Origin: an uncultured Lachnospiraceae bacterium
Lineage (GTDB): Bacteria > Bacillota > Clostridia > Lachnospirales > Lachnospiraceae
Assembly: GCA_947382415.1 (NCBI GenBank)
Contig: CANCYO010000006.1
Span: forward strand, 20,179-84,178
Direction: 5' to 3'
Length of the DNA: 64,000 nt
Numbering within the stretch: the stretch's first letter is position 1; each line of letters begins with the position of its first letter. The position numbers and the translations under genes are program-made. Below are positions 27,159 to 36,200 of the stretch, piece by piece. The notes beneath the pieces were generated by a model, which saw only the letters and a program-made list of their open reading frames with translations, made no database searches and had not been told where the DNA came from.

Positions 27159-27205
27159 CACAACATCTGGCAAGAGAACCTTTTTCTCACCCACCAGATG
27201 TTGTG
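27159..27205. other. 47-nt perfect inverted repeat
   Basis: CACAACATCTGG (27159-27170) pairs perfectly with CCAGATGTTGTG (27194-27205), and GAGAA/TTCTC (174-178 with 184-188) extends the hairpin inside. There is no T-run on the plus strand, so it is not a canonical terminator. It lies between the carbamate kinase gene and the promoter at 27257. It may still end transcription of the kinase gene or be an operator. Confidence 0.5.
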
Positions 27206-27256
27206 AAATACAGGAAATATAGATAATTTCCAATCTCTTCCCTCCCTCCCTTTCTA

Positions 27257-27297
27257 TTGACATCCCATGAGATTTTATTTATACTATTTATTATAGT
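27257..27297 (+). promoter_or_regulatory. Strong promoter with overlapping inverted repeat
   Basis: TTGACA (27257-27262) and TATACT (27280-27285) are exactly 17 bp apart. ACTAT-TTATT-ATAGT (27283-27297) is an inverted repeat overlapping the -10 box and start point, a typical repressor site position. Confidence 0.7.
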
Positions 27298-27391
27298 AAA
27301 GACCTCTTTGGAGATGTTATGCAACAGAACGGCATTCTAGGGGTTTGTTCTGTTGTAAATGAACGATAAAGAAGAAACGAGGCGAAAGCAT

Positions 27392-28960
27392 ATGGCAAAT
27401 GTTGTTTTTCAGTGTGATGTAAACAGAGGTTTCCTGAGGAAGATAGATGGCAACGAAAAAGCACTGTTCCTCGAAGTATCCGATGTCAAAATCACCGGAA
27501 AGGGAATTATATATCTGGAAAGCAGCCAGCGCGAATACAGCGGTGATATCAACTATGAGATCAAGAGCATTACCAAAGTGGAGAAGTCCGTATATGAAGG
27601 ATTGGACGCACTGATCATTTATGTCCGTGTGAATTCCCTCTACGGTGCGCAAAAGCTTCAGGTACGTCTGCCCGGTCTGCGGGATCTGCCCAAGGCTTTG
27701 GATATGCTGCTTCAGGCCAAGGAAGCCCTGGCTCCCAAACCTGCCTCTCCGGCTCCCGCACCCGCAGCTCCTGCCTCTCCGGCAGCGCCCACACCTGCAC
27801 CCGCTGCTTCCCAGACTGCAGCACCCAGGTCCACAGCGTCCGCTGCTCCGGCGATGCCTGTTCCCGGAACCGTTGCGCCTGTCGCCCCTGTATCCCCTGT
27901 CTCCGCTCCGGAATCCGAGAAGCCGCTTGAACCTACGGCTCCGGTCACCACAGGGGCTTCCACAGCATCCGTGATCTCTGTGGAAGAATACAAGAAGAAA
28001 CTGGAGAAACTGGAAGCAATTTACCAGACCGGCATGATCACAGAGAAAGAGTACAAGAGCAGTAAAGCTGAATACATCAGCGTATTAAACAATTTGGAAA
28101 CCTTCTTTAATAAAGTCAAGGTAAATCTGCAGTATCACGAAGTGGGATTTTTATCCGACGCCGAATTTGATGAATTTAAAAAGAATACCATCAGCAAATG
28201 TTCCGATCTGACCGGCGTGACCAACGACGTCATGAGGCATAATCTGAAAAAGCTGTTGATTCTATACCTGTTTGAAATACTCACACAGGAGGAATACGAT
28301 AAGATCTGCATGGATATCACCAAATCTGTCCAGTATGTCTCCAGCGACACCGAGGAGATGACCGTTGAGAAGATTACCAAGTGGCCCATCCTGAAGGACT
28401 GTGAGATTATCTCCGAGGCACAGTATGAACAGTTTATCAAGCTGATATCCGACGATACCAAGATCCGCATGAACGAGAGCCTGCCCGTGCTGGAGCACAA
28501 ACTTACCAGACTGACTACCCTCTCCAAGACCTTCCTGTTTACGCCGGAAGAATTTGCCGCCAAAAAGCAGGAGCTTGTGGAGGAAATGACATCTCTCGAC
28601 TACAGCTCTGAGTCAAGATTGAAGAGTCAGATTTCCTGTATCGTGATCCTCCGCAAATGTGAATGGATCAGCGAGAGCGAGTTCCAGACTAAGAAACAGG
28701 AGATCGTCAGCACCATCGAAAGCAATGAGGACGTTATCACCAGACTGCAGCTTTTGCGCTCTCTCACCACCATCGAATTCCTGACTGATGAGGATTACAA
28801 AGTCTTTGAGAAGAAAGTAATTGATGAAATATTCCAGCCGTACAGCGACATCAGCGAGCTGCAGAAAAAGGCACAGAATCTGATGAAGTTAAAAGAGGCG
28901 GCCATTATCTCCGAGGAGGACTTCAACATATACAAAAAGAAGCTCCTGTCCCTCTCCTGA
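27392..28960 (+). CDS. Protein with N-terminal PH/GRAM-like domain and eight SHOCT-like repeats
   Basis: A 522-residue soluble protein not matched to a named family. Residues about 5-110 form a beta-rich domain that may be PH/GRAM-like. A linker of about 80 residues consists almost only of Ala, Pro, Ser, Thr and Val. The rest is a tandem array: an aromatic residue in the pattern [IL][TS]xxE[YF] recurs at about 221, 259, 302, 345, 388, 431, 469 and 511, a 38-43-residue period. The first copy (EKLEAIYQTGMITEKEY) matches the SHOCT short helical domain. ATG 27392 is preferred to an upstream ATG without ribosome site, although its own site (GAGGCGA) is weak. Confidence 0.75.
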   Translation: MANVVFQCDVNRGFLRKIDGNEKALFLEVSDVKITGKGIIYLESSQREYSGDINYEIKSITKVEKSVYEGLDALIIYVRVNSLYGAQKLQVRLPGLRDLPKALDMLLQAKEALAPKPASPAPAPAAPASPAAPTPAPAASQTAAPRSTASAAPAMPVPGTVAPVAPVSPVSAPESEKPLEPTAPVTTGASTASVISVEEYKKKLEKLEAIYQTGMITEKEYKSSKAEYISVLNNLETFFNKVKVNLQYHEVGFLSDAEFDEFKKNTISKCSDLTGVTNDVMRHNLKKLLILYLFEILTQEEYDKICMDITKSVQYVSSDTEEMTVEKITKWPILKDCEIISEAQYEQFIKLISDDTKIRMNESLPVLEHKLTRLTTLSKTFLFTPEEFAAKKQELVEEMTSLDYSSESRLKSQISCIVILRKCEWISESEFQTKKQEIVSTIESNEDVITRLQLLRSLTTIEFLTDEDYKVFEKKVIDEIFQPYSDISELQKKAQNLMKLKEAAIISEEDFNIYKKKLLSLS

Positions 28961-28999
28961 TATATTGATATTAAATTTATGAATATTAAATTTAAGAAT

Positions 29000-29038
29000 A
29001 AAAAAGAATGTTCCCCTCGCAAAGGAACATTCTTTTTT
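29000..29038. terminator. Bidirectional intrinsic terminator
   Basis: A 15-bp perfect stem, AAAAAAGAATGTTCC paired with GGAACATTCTTTTTT, has a 9-nt loop and T-runs on both strands. It separates the SHOCT-repeat gene (plus) from the convergent yqeY gene (minus). Confidence 0.9.
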
Positions 29039-29063
29039 ATTTATTGCAAATTCACAACACTTG

Positions 29064-29501
29064 TTACTTTATCATCTCCGCCACCGTCTGATTGATGACC
29101 TTTCCATCTGCCTTGCCTTTCAGTTCCGCCATAACAGCCTTCATAATCTGCCCTTTATCCTTTGTAGCCAACAGATCTGAGAACTTCTCCTGCAAAATGG
29201 CCTTTACCTCCTCAGCGGACAGGAGCTGGGGTGCAAACTCGTTCATGATCTCATAGCGCTTGCGATATTCTTCCAAAAGCTCCGTTCTGTCAGCCGGGCA
29301 GGTGTCAATCTGCTCCTTTACCGCTTTGATCTCCTTCAGGATTGCCTGATCAGCCATCTCATCGGGAATATTCTCTCTGCATCCCGCGTCAATTCCTGCT
29401 TTTTTTACCGCAGACACCAATGCCGCAATGGCCTCCTTCCTGAATTTATCCTTTGCTTTCATCGCAGCGATCATTGCATCCTGCAATTCCTTTAATTTCA
29501 T
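29064..29501 (-). CDS. yqeY: GatB/YqeY domain protein
   Basis: A 145-residue YqeY-type helical protein, related to the C-terminal tRNA-binding region of GatB. Family segments are RKEAIAALVSAVKKAGIDAG, ADQAILKEIKAVKEQIDT and LATKDKGQIMKAVMAELKG. AGGAGG is followed by two adjacent ATG codons (29504 and 29501); the second has the better 8-nt spacing. It is 49 nt downstream of the ABC-class ATPase gene. The function is not established; free YqeY proteins are thought to act near tRNA charging. Confidence 0.9.
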   Translation of the reverse strand: MKLKELQDAMIAAMKAKDKFRKEAIAALVSAVKKAGIDAGCRENIPDEMADQAILKEIKAVKEQIDTCPADRTELLEEYRKRYEIMNEFAPQLLSAEEVKAILQEKFSDLLATKDKGQIMKAVMAELKGKADGKVINQTVAEMIK

Positions 29502-29550
29502 CATTAAATCCTCCTTTAATATTTTTACCATCTATAGGTCTTGTACTAAA

Positions 29551-31248
29551 TCAAAATTTAATTCCTCTATATCGTGCCACACAGCCCATAATCTCCTGCC
29601 TTCTGGGCCGGGCCAGCGACGCGGCAACATCTCCCTGTCCAAAGAGCGCCTCCAATCCTTTTTCATTCAAGGCCTTCTCCAGCAGATCCACTGCCTGCGC
29701 CATGGACCTTTTACCGTCAAAGACTTTGGTCAGAAGTTCTTTTAACAGATATCCCAGCGCCCGTGTCTGTTCTTCATCCTTAAGCTGTTCCAATCCGCGA
29801 AGTATCACCGTATTCTTTGAGAGTTCCACCTCGTCCCTGCCGAATGTCTTGATCTTGATCCGATCCTCCCCCGCCAATCTTCTGTCAGGCTGGGGTCTGC
29901 GCTCCCTGATATAGTCGGGAAATGCGCTGCGGGTGGACTCAAACACGGAAAACTCAGCCGCTGCCTGCTTTGCCGTCTCTGTGATATCCACCGGCACATA
30001 TTCTTTCATCTGAATCACCGTGTCAGCCACATGAAAGTAAGAACCGCTGCTTCCTGCCACGAGAATCGTAGAAATACCCAAATCCTCATAGAGGCTGTTC
30101 ACCCGCTCGATAAAAGGCGTGATGGGCTCCTCCCCGGGACTCACCACCCGCTGCATCAGTCTGTCACGAATCATAAAATTAGTAGCGGAGGTATCTTCGT
30201 CAATCAGGAGCAGTTTGCTTCCGCTCTCCACAGCCTCCATCAGCCCCGCAGCCTGGGAAGTGCTTCCGCTGGCGTCCTCCGTGGAAAAATGGGCCGTATC
30301 CTTACCATTCGGCAGATGATTGATAAAGGGCGAGATATCCACATTGGCGATGCTCCTGCCATCCTCGGCCCTCAGCTTGACTGCTCCTGCATCCGTAATG
30401 ACAAGTTCTCTGCCGTCTCCCGAAATGTGGTCATAGACGCCGTCCTGAATGGCCTGCAGCACTGTTGATTTGCCGTGGTAGCCGCCGCCCACCAGAAGCG
30501 TAATTCCCTTTCGTATGCCCATACCGCTCACCGCTCCCCTGTGAGGAAGCTCTATTGTCACCCGCAGAGACTCCGGTGACCGGAAGGCCACTGCATCCTT
30601 CATGGGCTTGTCCGACACACCGCTCTGTCTGGGCAGCACGGAACCGTCTGCAAGAAAGGCGCAAAGCCCCAGTTTGGGCAGTTGTTCCCTGACGGCCTGC
30701 TGATCCTCACACAGCTCTATTGCATCCTGCAGCGCCTGCTTGTCGATTCGCGCATAATAAAGGCTTCTGCGCACACAGTCCGGCAGGATATTGAACAGGA
30801 TTTTAGCCAGTTCTCCCGCATTCACAGAGCGCCCGTTTGCCGGGAATCCGATCTCGAAACGCACTGTGATCCCTCTCTCCTCCACACGGCAGGCCGTGCG
30901 TTCAAGCACCTCCTGACCGCAGCGAGACACTGCCAGAAGTCCGCTCTTGCCGGAACCTTTGGCCTGAAAACTGCGCGCCCGTATGGCCGTCCCAAACAGT
31001 CTGGTCAGATGATCCTGAAGCGTGATCCTTTTGGATCTGTCTCCGTAGTACTCCCGGGGGAATCCCGCTTTGGCCATGGGCACCTGCACAGACACCCGGG
31101 AGGGCGCCGCAAAGGGATCTCCCTGCACATGATCGATGGAAAAGAGATAATCCCCAAAATCATAGATTCCCTTCAGATCCTTGTAGGCAGGATAACCTCT
31201 GTGATCGATTGCCTTTAACTGTCTGTCCAATTCACTTGATGTCTTCAT
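29551..31248 (-). CDS. ABC-class ATPase of unknown function
   Basis: A 565-residue soluble protein of the predicted ABC-class ATPase family (COG3044 type). The P-loop is GGGYHGKSTVLQAI, a signature-like segment is GSTSQAAGLMEAVESG, and Walker B is LLLIDEDTSATNFMI, followed by ILVAGSSGSYFHVAD. The N-terminal third has a family-specific domain with SRVSVQVPMAKAGFPREYY. There are no membrane helices, so it is not a transporter subunit. It is in an operon with yqeY. AGGAGGAG lies about 12 nt before the start. The 332-bp palindrome is directly upstream. Confidence 0.85.
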   Translation of the reverse strand: MKTSSELDRQLKAIDHRGYPAYKDLKGIYDFGDYLFSIDHVQGDPFAAPSRVSVQVPMAKAGFPREYYGDRSKRITLQDHLTRLFGTAIRARSFQAKGSGKSGLLAVSRCGQEVLERTACRVEERGITVRFEIGFPANGRSVNAGELAKILFNILPDCVRRSLYYARIDKQALQDAIELCEDQQAVREQLPKLGLCAFLADGSVLPRQSGVSDKPMKDAVAFRSPESLRVTIELPHRGAVSGMGIRKGITLLVGGGYHGKSTVLQAIQDGVYDHISGDGRELVITDAGAVKLRAEDGRSIANVDISPFINHLPNGKDTAHFSTEDASGSTSQAAGLMEAVESGSKLLLIDEDTSATNFMIRDRLMQRVVSPGEEPITPFIERVNSLYEDLGISTILVAGSSGSYFHVADTVIQMKEYVPVDITETAKQAAAEFSVFESTRSAFPDYIRERRPQPDRRLAGEDRIKIKTFGRDEVELSKNTVILRGLEQLKDEEQTRALGYLLKELLTKVFDGKRSMAQAVDLLEKALNEKGLEALFGQGDVAASLARPRRQEIMGCVARYRGIKF

Positions 31249-31286
31249 AGCGTTTTTCTACTCCTCCTTCAAACGCGGTACTCTCT

Positions 31287-31618
31287 GTAACAGTCCGGGG
31301 GTAATATTGTGGCGGCTGTACTCGGCCAGTGTCGGCAGTGGGAGGTGGGGTGGCTTCGGCGGACGGGCTGCGCTTGAGTGTGTTTTCTAATAGTGCGGCT
31401 ATATATCCTGCAATTTACGGGCCGGTTATAAGGCGCATCCATGCGCCGTATAACCTGAAATGCGCATCCGTGCGCATTTCTCCCTCGTCTCCGAACCGCA
31501 CTATAAGAAAACGCACCAAGCTCCGCCAATGTCCGCCGAAGCCACCCCACCTCCCACTGCCTCGATACCGGCTGAGTTCAGCGCACAATCGCTAAAGTAA
31601 CTGCGTCCGAACTGTTAC
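31287..31618. repeat. 332-bp long palindrome with nested hairpins (MITE-like)
   Basis: The 475-bp gap between the ABC-class ATPase gene and the AIM24 gene is filled by this palindrome. Outer ends GTAACAGTCCGG (31287-31298) and TCCGAACTGTTAC (31606-31618) pair, then imperfect pairing leads to a perfect 31-bp arm (31334-31364 with 31531-31561). Pairing continues to about 31399/31494. The centre holds two hairpins, 31424-31455 (7+7 bp) and 31457-31480 (10-bp stem, TCCG loop), each around GCGCATCC-TGCGC. Flanks CTCTCT and TTCTCT resemble a 6-bp target duplication. It encodes no convincing protein. Confidence 0.85.
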
Positions 31619-31647
31619 TTCTCTATTATACACGCTGAAGGTATGCC

Positions 31648-31676
31648 TTTACAAATTATTTTTTCTCATATATGAT
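31648..31676 (+). promoter_or_regulatory. Promoter of the AIM24 gene
   Basis: TTTACA (31648-31653) and TATGAT (31671-31676) are 17 bp apart, about 48 nt before the start codon and just outside the palindrome. Confidence 0.6.
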
Positions 31677-31723
31677 AAAAGAGAAAGTGACTCATCTAAA
31701 TTACATGACAGGAGGAATAACTT

Positions 31724-32404
31724 ATGAAATACTCTATTGAGGGTGAACCCTTACCCGTGGTCATCTGTGATCTCGAAGCAGGTGAAACCATGATCACCGA
31801 GAGCGGCGCCATGTCCTGGATGACTCCCAACATGAAGATGGAGACTACCTCCGGCGGCGGCATCGGTAAAATGCTGGGACGCGCGTTCTCCGGTGAGAGT
31901 CTGTTTCTGAATCGCTATACCGCGCAGGGCCGCCCGGGCCAGATTGCATTTGCATCCAGCTTCCCCGGCTCCATTCGGGCATTCATCGTGGCTCCCGGCG
32001 AGGATATCGTTGCGCAGAAATCCGCATTCCTGGCTTCCACATCAGGCGTAGAGCTCTCCACCTTCTTCCAGAAGCGTGTGGCCAGCGGATTATTCGGCGG
32101 CGAGGGTTTTATCATGCAGAAGCTCTCCGGCAATGGTGTGGTATTCCTGGAGTTCGACGGTTATGTAAAAGAATATGAGCTGGGCGCAGGCCAGCAGATG
32201 ATCATAGACACCGGCTACCTGGCTGCCATGAGCTCCACCTGCAGCGTGGATATCCAGACTGTTCCCGGCGTTAAAAATATGCTCTTTGGCGGCGAAGGTT
32301 TCTTCAACACGGTTCTCACAGGCCCCGGCAAGGTTTACCTCCAAAGTATGCCTGTGGCCCAGCTTGCAGGCTCCATACGCCCCTTCATCGCCACGGGGAA
32401 CTGA
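31724..32404 (+). CDS. AIM24-family protein
   Basis: A 226-residue member of the AIM24/TIGR00266 family, a beta-rich fold related to the tryptophan RNA-binding attenuator-like proteins. Characteristic segments are ESGAMSWMTPNMKMET, SLFLNRYTAQG, SFPGSIRAF and GGEGFFNTVLTGPGKV. There is no signal peptide or membrane helix. The function in bacteria is unknown. AGGAGGAA lies upstream of the ATG. Its transcript ends at the terminator inside the convergent neighbour. Confidence 0.9.
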   Translation: MKYSIEGEPLPVVICDLEAGETMITESGAMSWMTPNMKMETTSGGGIGKMLGRAFSGESLFLNRYTAQGRPGQIAFASSFPGSIRAFIVAPGEDIVAQKSAFLASTSGVELSTFFQKRVASGLFGGEGFIMQKLSGNGVVFLEFDGYVKEYELGAGQQMIIDTGYLAAMSSTCSVDIQTVPGVKNMLFGGEGFFNTVLTGPGKVYLQSMPVAQLAGSIRPFIATGN

Positions 32405-32414
32405 TCGCTTCCCG

Positions 32415-33092
32415 TCAGATCACTCCCCACACGCACAACGCGAAAATCAAGCCTATGATTAACGAGGGTAACAGGAGGCGGCCAATACCGCCTCCTGTTT
32501 TTTCTCCGGATTCACGGACGCCAAATTCCTGGGCAGGACGAACCTCCTCATAAAAGGGCAGGTTGTTTAATTCATAATATAATTCAGCCAACGTCATTGT
32601 ACCGGAACCCGATTCCGTTATCTGCCGCCGCAGCTGCAGCAGTTTGTCCTTGTTCAGATAATACCGGGACAGGATACAGACCAGTTTCTTCTGCTCGGCG
32701 CGATAAGAAGGCTCCCGCTCCGGCGGATCGCCGCGCAATGTCCCCAACCGCACAGGCTCTGTGTATTCTGCCGCATTCTCGCGGTTTATGTTCAACAACC
32801 GGGCGGCCCTGGCAAACTGACAGAGCAGCAATGGCAGAACCATCATATATACCCCTTTCAGTGCAGTGCAAAATGCCACCATCAGAAAGAATCTGCTTCT
32901 GCTGAACAGCATATAAACGCCCCAAGGGAAGACTATCACTGCCACACTGATCGCCACGTCATACCATAACATCTGTAATTTTTTATTTACGCCAGCCAAC
33001 TGCCGCTCAGCCTGCCGGATGGCAAAGTCTAACTGCGCATCCTTGGTATTTAACTCATACAGAAGTCGAATGTTGTTTTCGGAATTCATCAT
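32415..33092 (-). CDS. Unknown membrane protein with cytoplasmic helical tail
   Basis: A 225-residue protein I do not recognise. A charged N-terminal helix (about 1-40) is followed by two hydrophobic segments at about 43-63 and 68-92, a charged region of about 100 residues (ALLNINRENAAEY to FYEEVRPAQEF), and a C-terminal membrane helix at about 207-225. It ends 10 nt from the convergent AIM24 gene. Upstream GGCGG is a weak ribosome site for the double ATG. A candidate promoter lies at 33136-33165. Confidence 0.7.
   Translation of the reverse strand: MMNSENNIRLLYELNTKDAQLDFAIRQAERQLAGVNKKLQMLWYDVAISVAVIVFPWGVYMLFSRSRFFLMVAFCTALKGVYMMVLPLLLCQFARAARLLNINRENAAEYTEPVRLGTLRGDPPEREPSYRAEQKKLVCILSRYYLNKDKLLQLRRQITESGSGTMTLAELYYELNNLPFYEEVRPAQEFGVRESGEKTGGGIGRLLLPSLIIGLIFALCVWGVI
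32470..32504 (+). terminator. Intrinsic terminator of the AIM24 gene inside a convergent gene
   Basis: AACAGGAGGCGG (32470-32481) and CCGCCTCCTGTT (32488-32499) form a perfect 12-bp stem with a 6-nt loop, followed by a run of T to 32503. It lies within the last 30 codons of the minus-strand gene 32415-33092, where it encodes a Gly-rich segment. Confidence 0.85.
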
Positions 33093-33135
33093 TTATACCG
33101 CCATTGTTAAAATAGTTTTCACCCCTATTATTTTA

Positions 33136-33165
33136 ATTCTACTTCTTTATTGTCTCTGTTGTCAA
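33136..33165 (-). promoter_or_regulatory. Promoter of the unknown membrane protein gene
   Basis: Minus-strand TTGACA (33160-33165) and TAGAAT (33136-33141) are separated by 18 bp, about 45 nt before the start codon. Confidence 0.55.
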
Positions 33166-33202
33166 ATAATTGTGGATATTTCTTCGTCAAGGCATACAAA
33201 GA

Positions 33203-33238
33203 ATCCCGCATTCCCTGAGGCATCGGGGAATGCGGGAT
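33203..33238 (-). terminator. Terminator after the surface-protein gene
   Basis: ATCCCGCATTCCC (33203-33215) pairs with GGGAATGCGGGAT (33226-33238), a 13-bp stem 27 nt after the stop of the large surface protein. The T-run is short (TCTTTG on the minus strand), so efficiency is uncertain. Confidence 0.65.
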
Positions 33239-33264
33239 ATCTCGTAAAATTTAACTGTTTAATC

Positions 33265-36200
33265 TTACTTTAATTTTATGGTGATCATCACTGTCCTGCG
33301 CACGGTAATGGGAACACCGTAGCCATTGTCTCCGTAAACGGCAGTGTAAGTCACATAGCCCTTCTGAGCGTTCTTGTCTGCCTTCAGAGCCGTGATCTGA
33401 TCGTTTGTCAATCCTGCCTTGAGGGCAATCTTGCCATCCTTCAGTTCAAGGTATTTGAGGAAATCATTTTCCTGGCCTTTCACGTTCATGCCAAGCAGTG
33501 TGTTGAAGGTCACCGATTTTAAATTGGTTCCCTTGCCGGAGAGTTCAATCTGCTCGCCTGCAGCCGCTTTGAGGGTATATGTTGTCTGCGGCTTATAGGA
33601 ACCCTTCACCGCCTTGGGCTTCTCAACCTTCAAAGTGACATTCACAGGCTTGGAAGCCGCCTCGTAGCCGCCTGTCACGGCCTTTACGGGGGTAAAGGTC
33701 AGCTTGTAGCTTCCCGCAGGGATATTGCTCCCGTCAAAGGTCAGCTCAACCGCGCCGTTCTTTGCAGCCGCTACTTTTCCCATCTGGGCACACGCAGCCT
33801 CAAGAGCATAATACGTCTTGCGGTTCTTGCGCTCCGATATCTTGTCTGCCTCCACCAGAACGCCGTCATATCCGGAACCGATCTCATAGGTCATTGTGCG
33901 TCCGGTCACAGCGCCTGCCTTCAACTTGGCGGCTGTTCCTGCCTTTACCTTGATCTTGGGCGCCTTGTTGGCAGAATATCCGGTATTTGCTATCACATAG
34001 CTGGTGCTGACCTTATGATCCTTGTCGGTCAGCGTCACCGTAGCCTTATCTGAAGTCACCAGCACACCGTACTGGCCAGGCTTTACATCCGAATACAGTA
34101 TTTTACCGCCTTTTACCTTCACCCCATGATTGGTGTAGCCCATGACATTCTTCCAGGCTGCACTGCCGGTCTGTTCCATCAACTGCAGATCCACAACCGT
34201 GTTGACGGAACCCTTGAAGGTCAGATTCGTTTTATTCTCCACGGAGGGATCATTCAAAACCGTGCCTTCGCAGGAAACGCCAAATGCCAGTTTATCGGGC
34301 TTTGCGTACTGAACGGTAAGCTTTATGGAAGCATTCTTTTTACTTCCGTCCTTGGCTGTCACAGTCAGCTTTACATTTTTGGCAATCTTGTATACATTTA
34401 TGATCAGATTGCCCTGGTCATTCCGTACATCCATAGCCTTCGGTGCAGAGGACTTCACGGTAAACAACGAGGAATCGATCTGCGCACTCTGCAATTCAGC
34501 GAAACTGTAGGAATCTTTCACTTCCTCATCTTTGCTCAGCACGATCAGCTCTCCATAATCGACCTTATCTGAGGTCACCGTGCTGCCATCCCTTGCCACT
34601 ACTTCATAACGCTGGGTTTCATTATTCCACTGAACCACAATCAGGCTGCCGAAATCCTCCATCGGAGTGGACGTAACCGTTATCACCGGAGACAGAGCAT
34701 AAGTATGATTCCCCTTAAAGTCAGCAGCCTGAGCCTTCACACAGAATCTATAGTCCTCATCACTGCCCAAAGTTTTTGCCACAGAAACCTTGCCGTTCTT
34801 CACAGTCACTTTGCCGTACATGGGATCTTCCGAATCCAGAGGTTCACCGTTCTCATCCACAATGCTCCAGTTCACCTTCTTGGTCTTAGCCGCCGCATCA
34901 CCCGCATTGTAGACCACCGAAGCCTTCACGGACGCCGCCTTACCGGCTGCTCTGTAAACATTCTGCGTGGGAACGTCAACGTGCAGCGTCTCAATTCCTT
35001 TGACCACCGTGATCACAAAATTCACCGGCTTCTGATACATAGTCTCCGGTCCTATGGGCGTAATCTCAATGGTATGCTTCCCCAGAGAGGTATCGGATGC
35101 GGCGCTGGCAAACAACTGCCCATCCTCCACATAGACTGATAATTTCTCATCCTCAGCGCAGTCCGTAATATCCACAGCGGCGGCTCCCGTGCAGGCAGCG
35201 CTGCTGTCATAGCTCAGACTGGCCGCAGCCATATCCCGCTGTGTGGTATAGATCGTGGCGCTCAGCTTTTTCACACCCACTTTGACAGAAAAGCTGGGGT
35301 CCTTGGTGGCAAACTCCTGCGTCTGGGCATTCTGGCTTCTGTAAAGCACCTGGGTATTCTCATTCTCAGGTGTGAGAGGCATTTTATCCCCGGTCTGAAC
35401 CAGAGAGACCTTCACCTCATAATTCCATTTCTGTCCTTTTCCGGACGGAGCGTTATTTACCACGATCCTTGTTTTCTGGACAAATTCCGGCGTCTTGGCC
35501 GAAGTTTCCTCGTCCTCAGACACATCCGGCAGCTCTCTGGCCACATAAATGGGCTTCTCCGTGGCCGCCTTGACAGATGCGGGTATCTCTGTACCCTCCG
35601 CAGCCTTGGGCGTCACTTCGATCCGATAATACTGACTGCCCTGAATACAGCTTCTCACATCATCTGCTCCCTTGAGCGCAAGTGTCAGACTGATATCATC
35701 CGAACCGGCCAGACTCACCTGAGGCGCAAAATTTTTCAGCGCTGTGGGTTCGCCTGCCGTTATATTGATGGAACCTCCATTGATATAATAATTCTCGTCT
35801 CCGGGCACAGCGTCCGTCCGGTATAATTTCACCACTGCAAGCTTCTGTCCCACAGGCGCTTTTGGACTCACTGTCACATACAGTTTGCCGGTTCTGGAAG
35901 TACCCGTAAACTCTGCTTTCAAAAGGTCATCGGCCATACCGGGCTCCATCACCACCTCTGCACCAATCCCCATAGTGCCTGCGTTGGCAGGATTCGGCGT
36001 CACGATAAACACACTTCTGGTATCCACGATACAGGTATCCGGTCCCTTATAGGTGACAGACTCCAGCGTCTCGACGATCCTGCACTGCACGGCAGCCTTG
36101 ATCTGCCTTGCGCCGTCCTCTATAACCGTACCCATCAGGCCCAGAGTATTTCCGGAACCGCCCTTTGCGCCGCTCATAGCCTGCAGGAGCACTCTGGTAT

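Noticed and set aside
27615..27993. Frames in the Ala/Pro-rich region on other strands
   Set aside because: They arise from the repetitive GC-rich linker codons of the SHOCT-repeat gene.
31269..31595. Open frames on both strands within the palindrome (about 90 residues each)
   Set aside because: They are mirror images produced by the inverted repeat, lack ribosome sites and have no protein-like composition.
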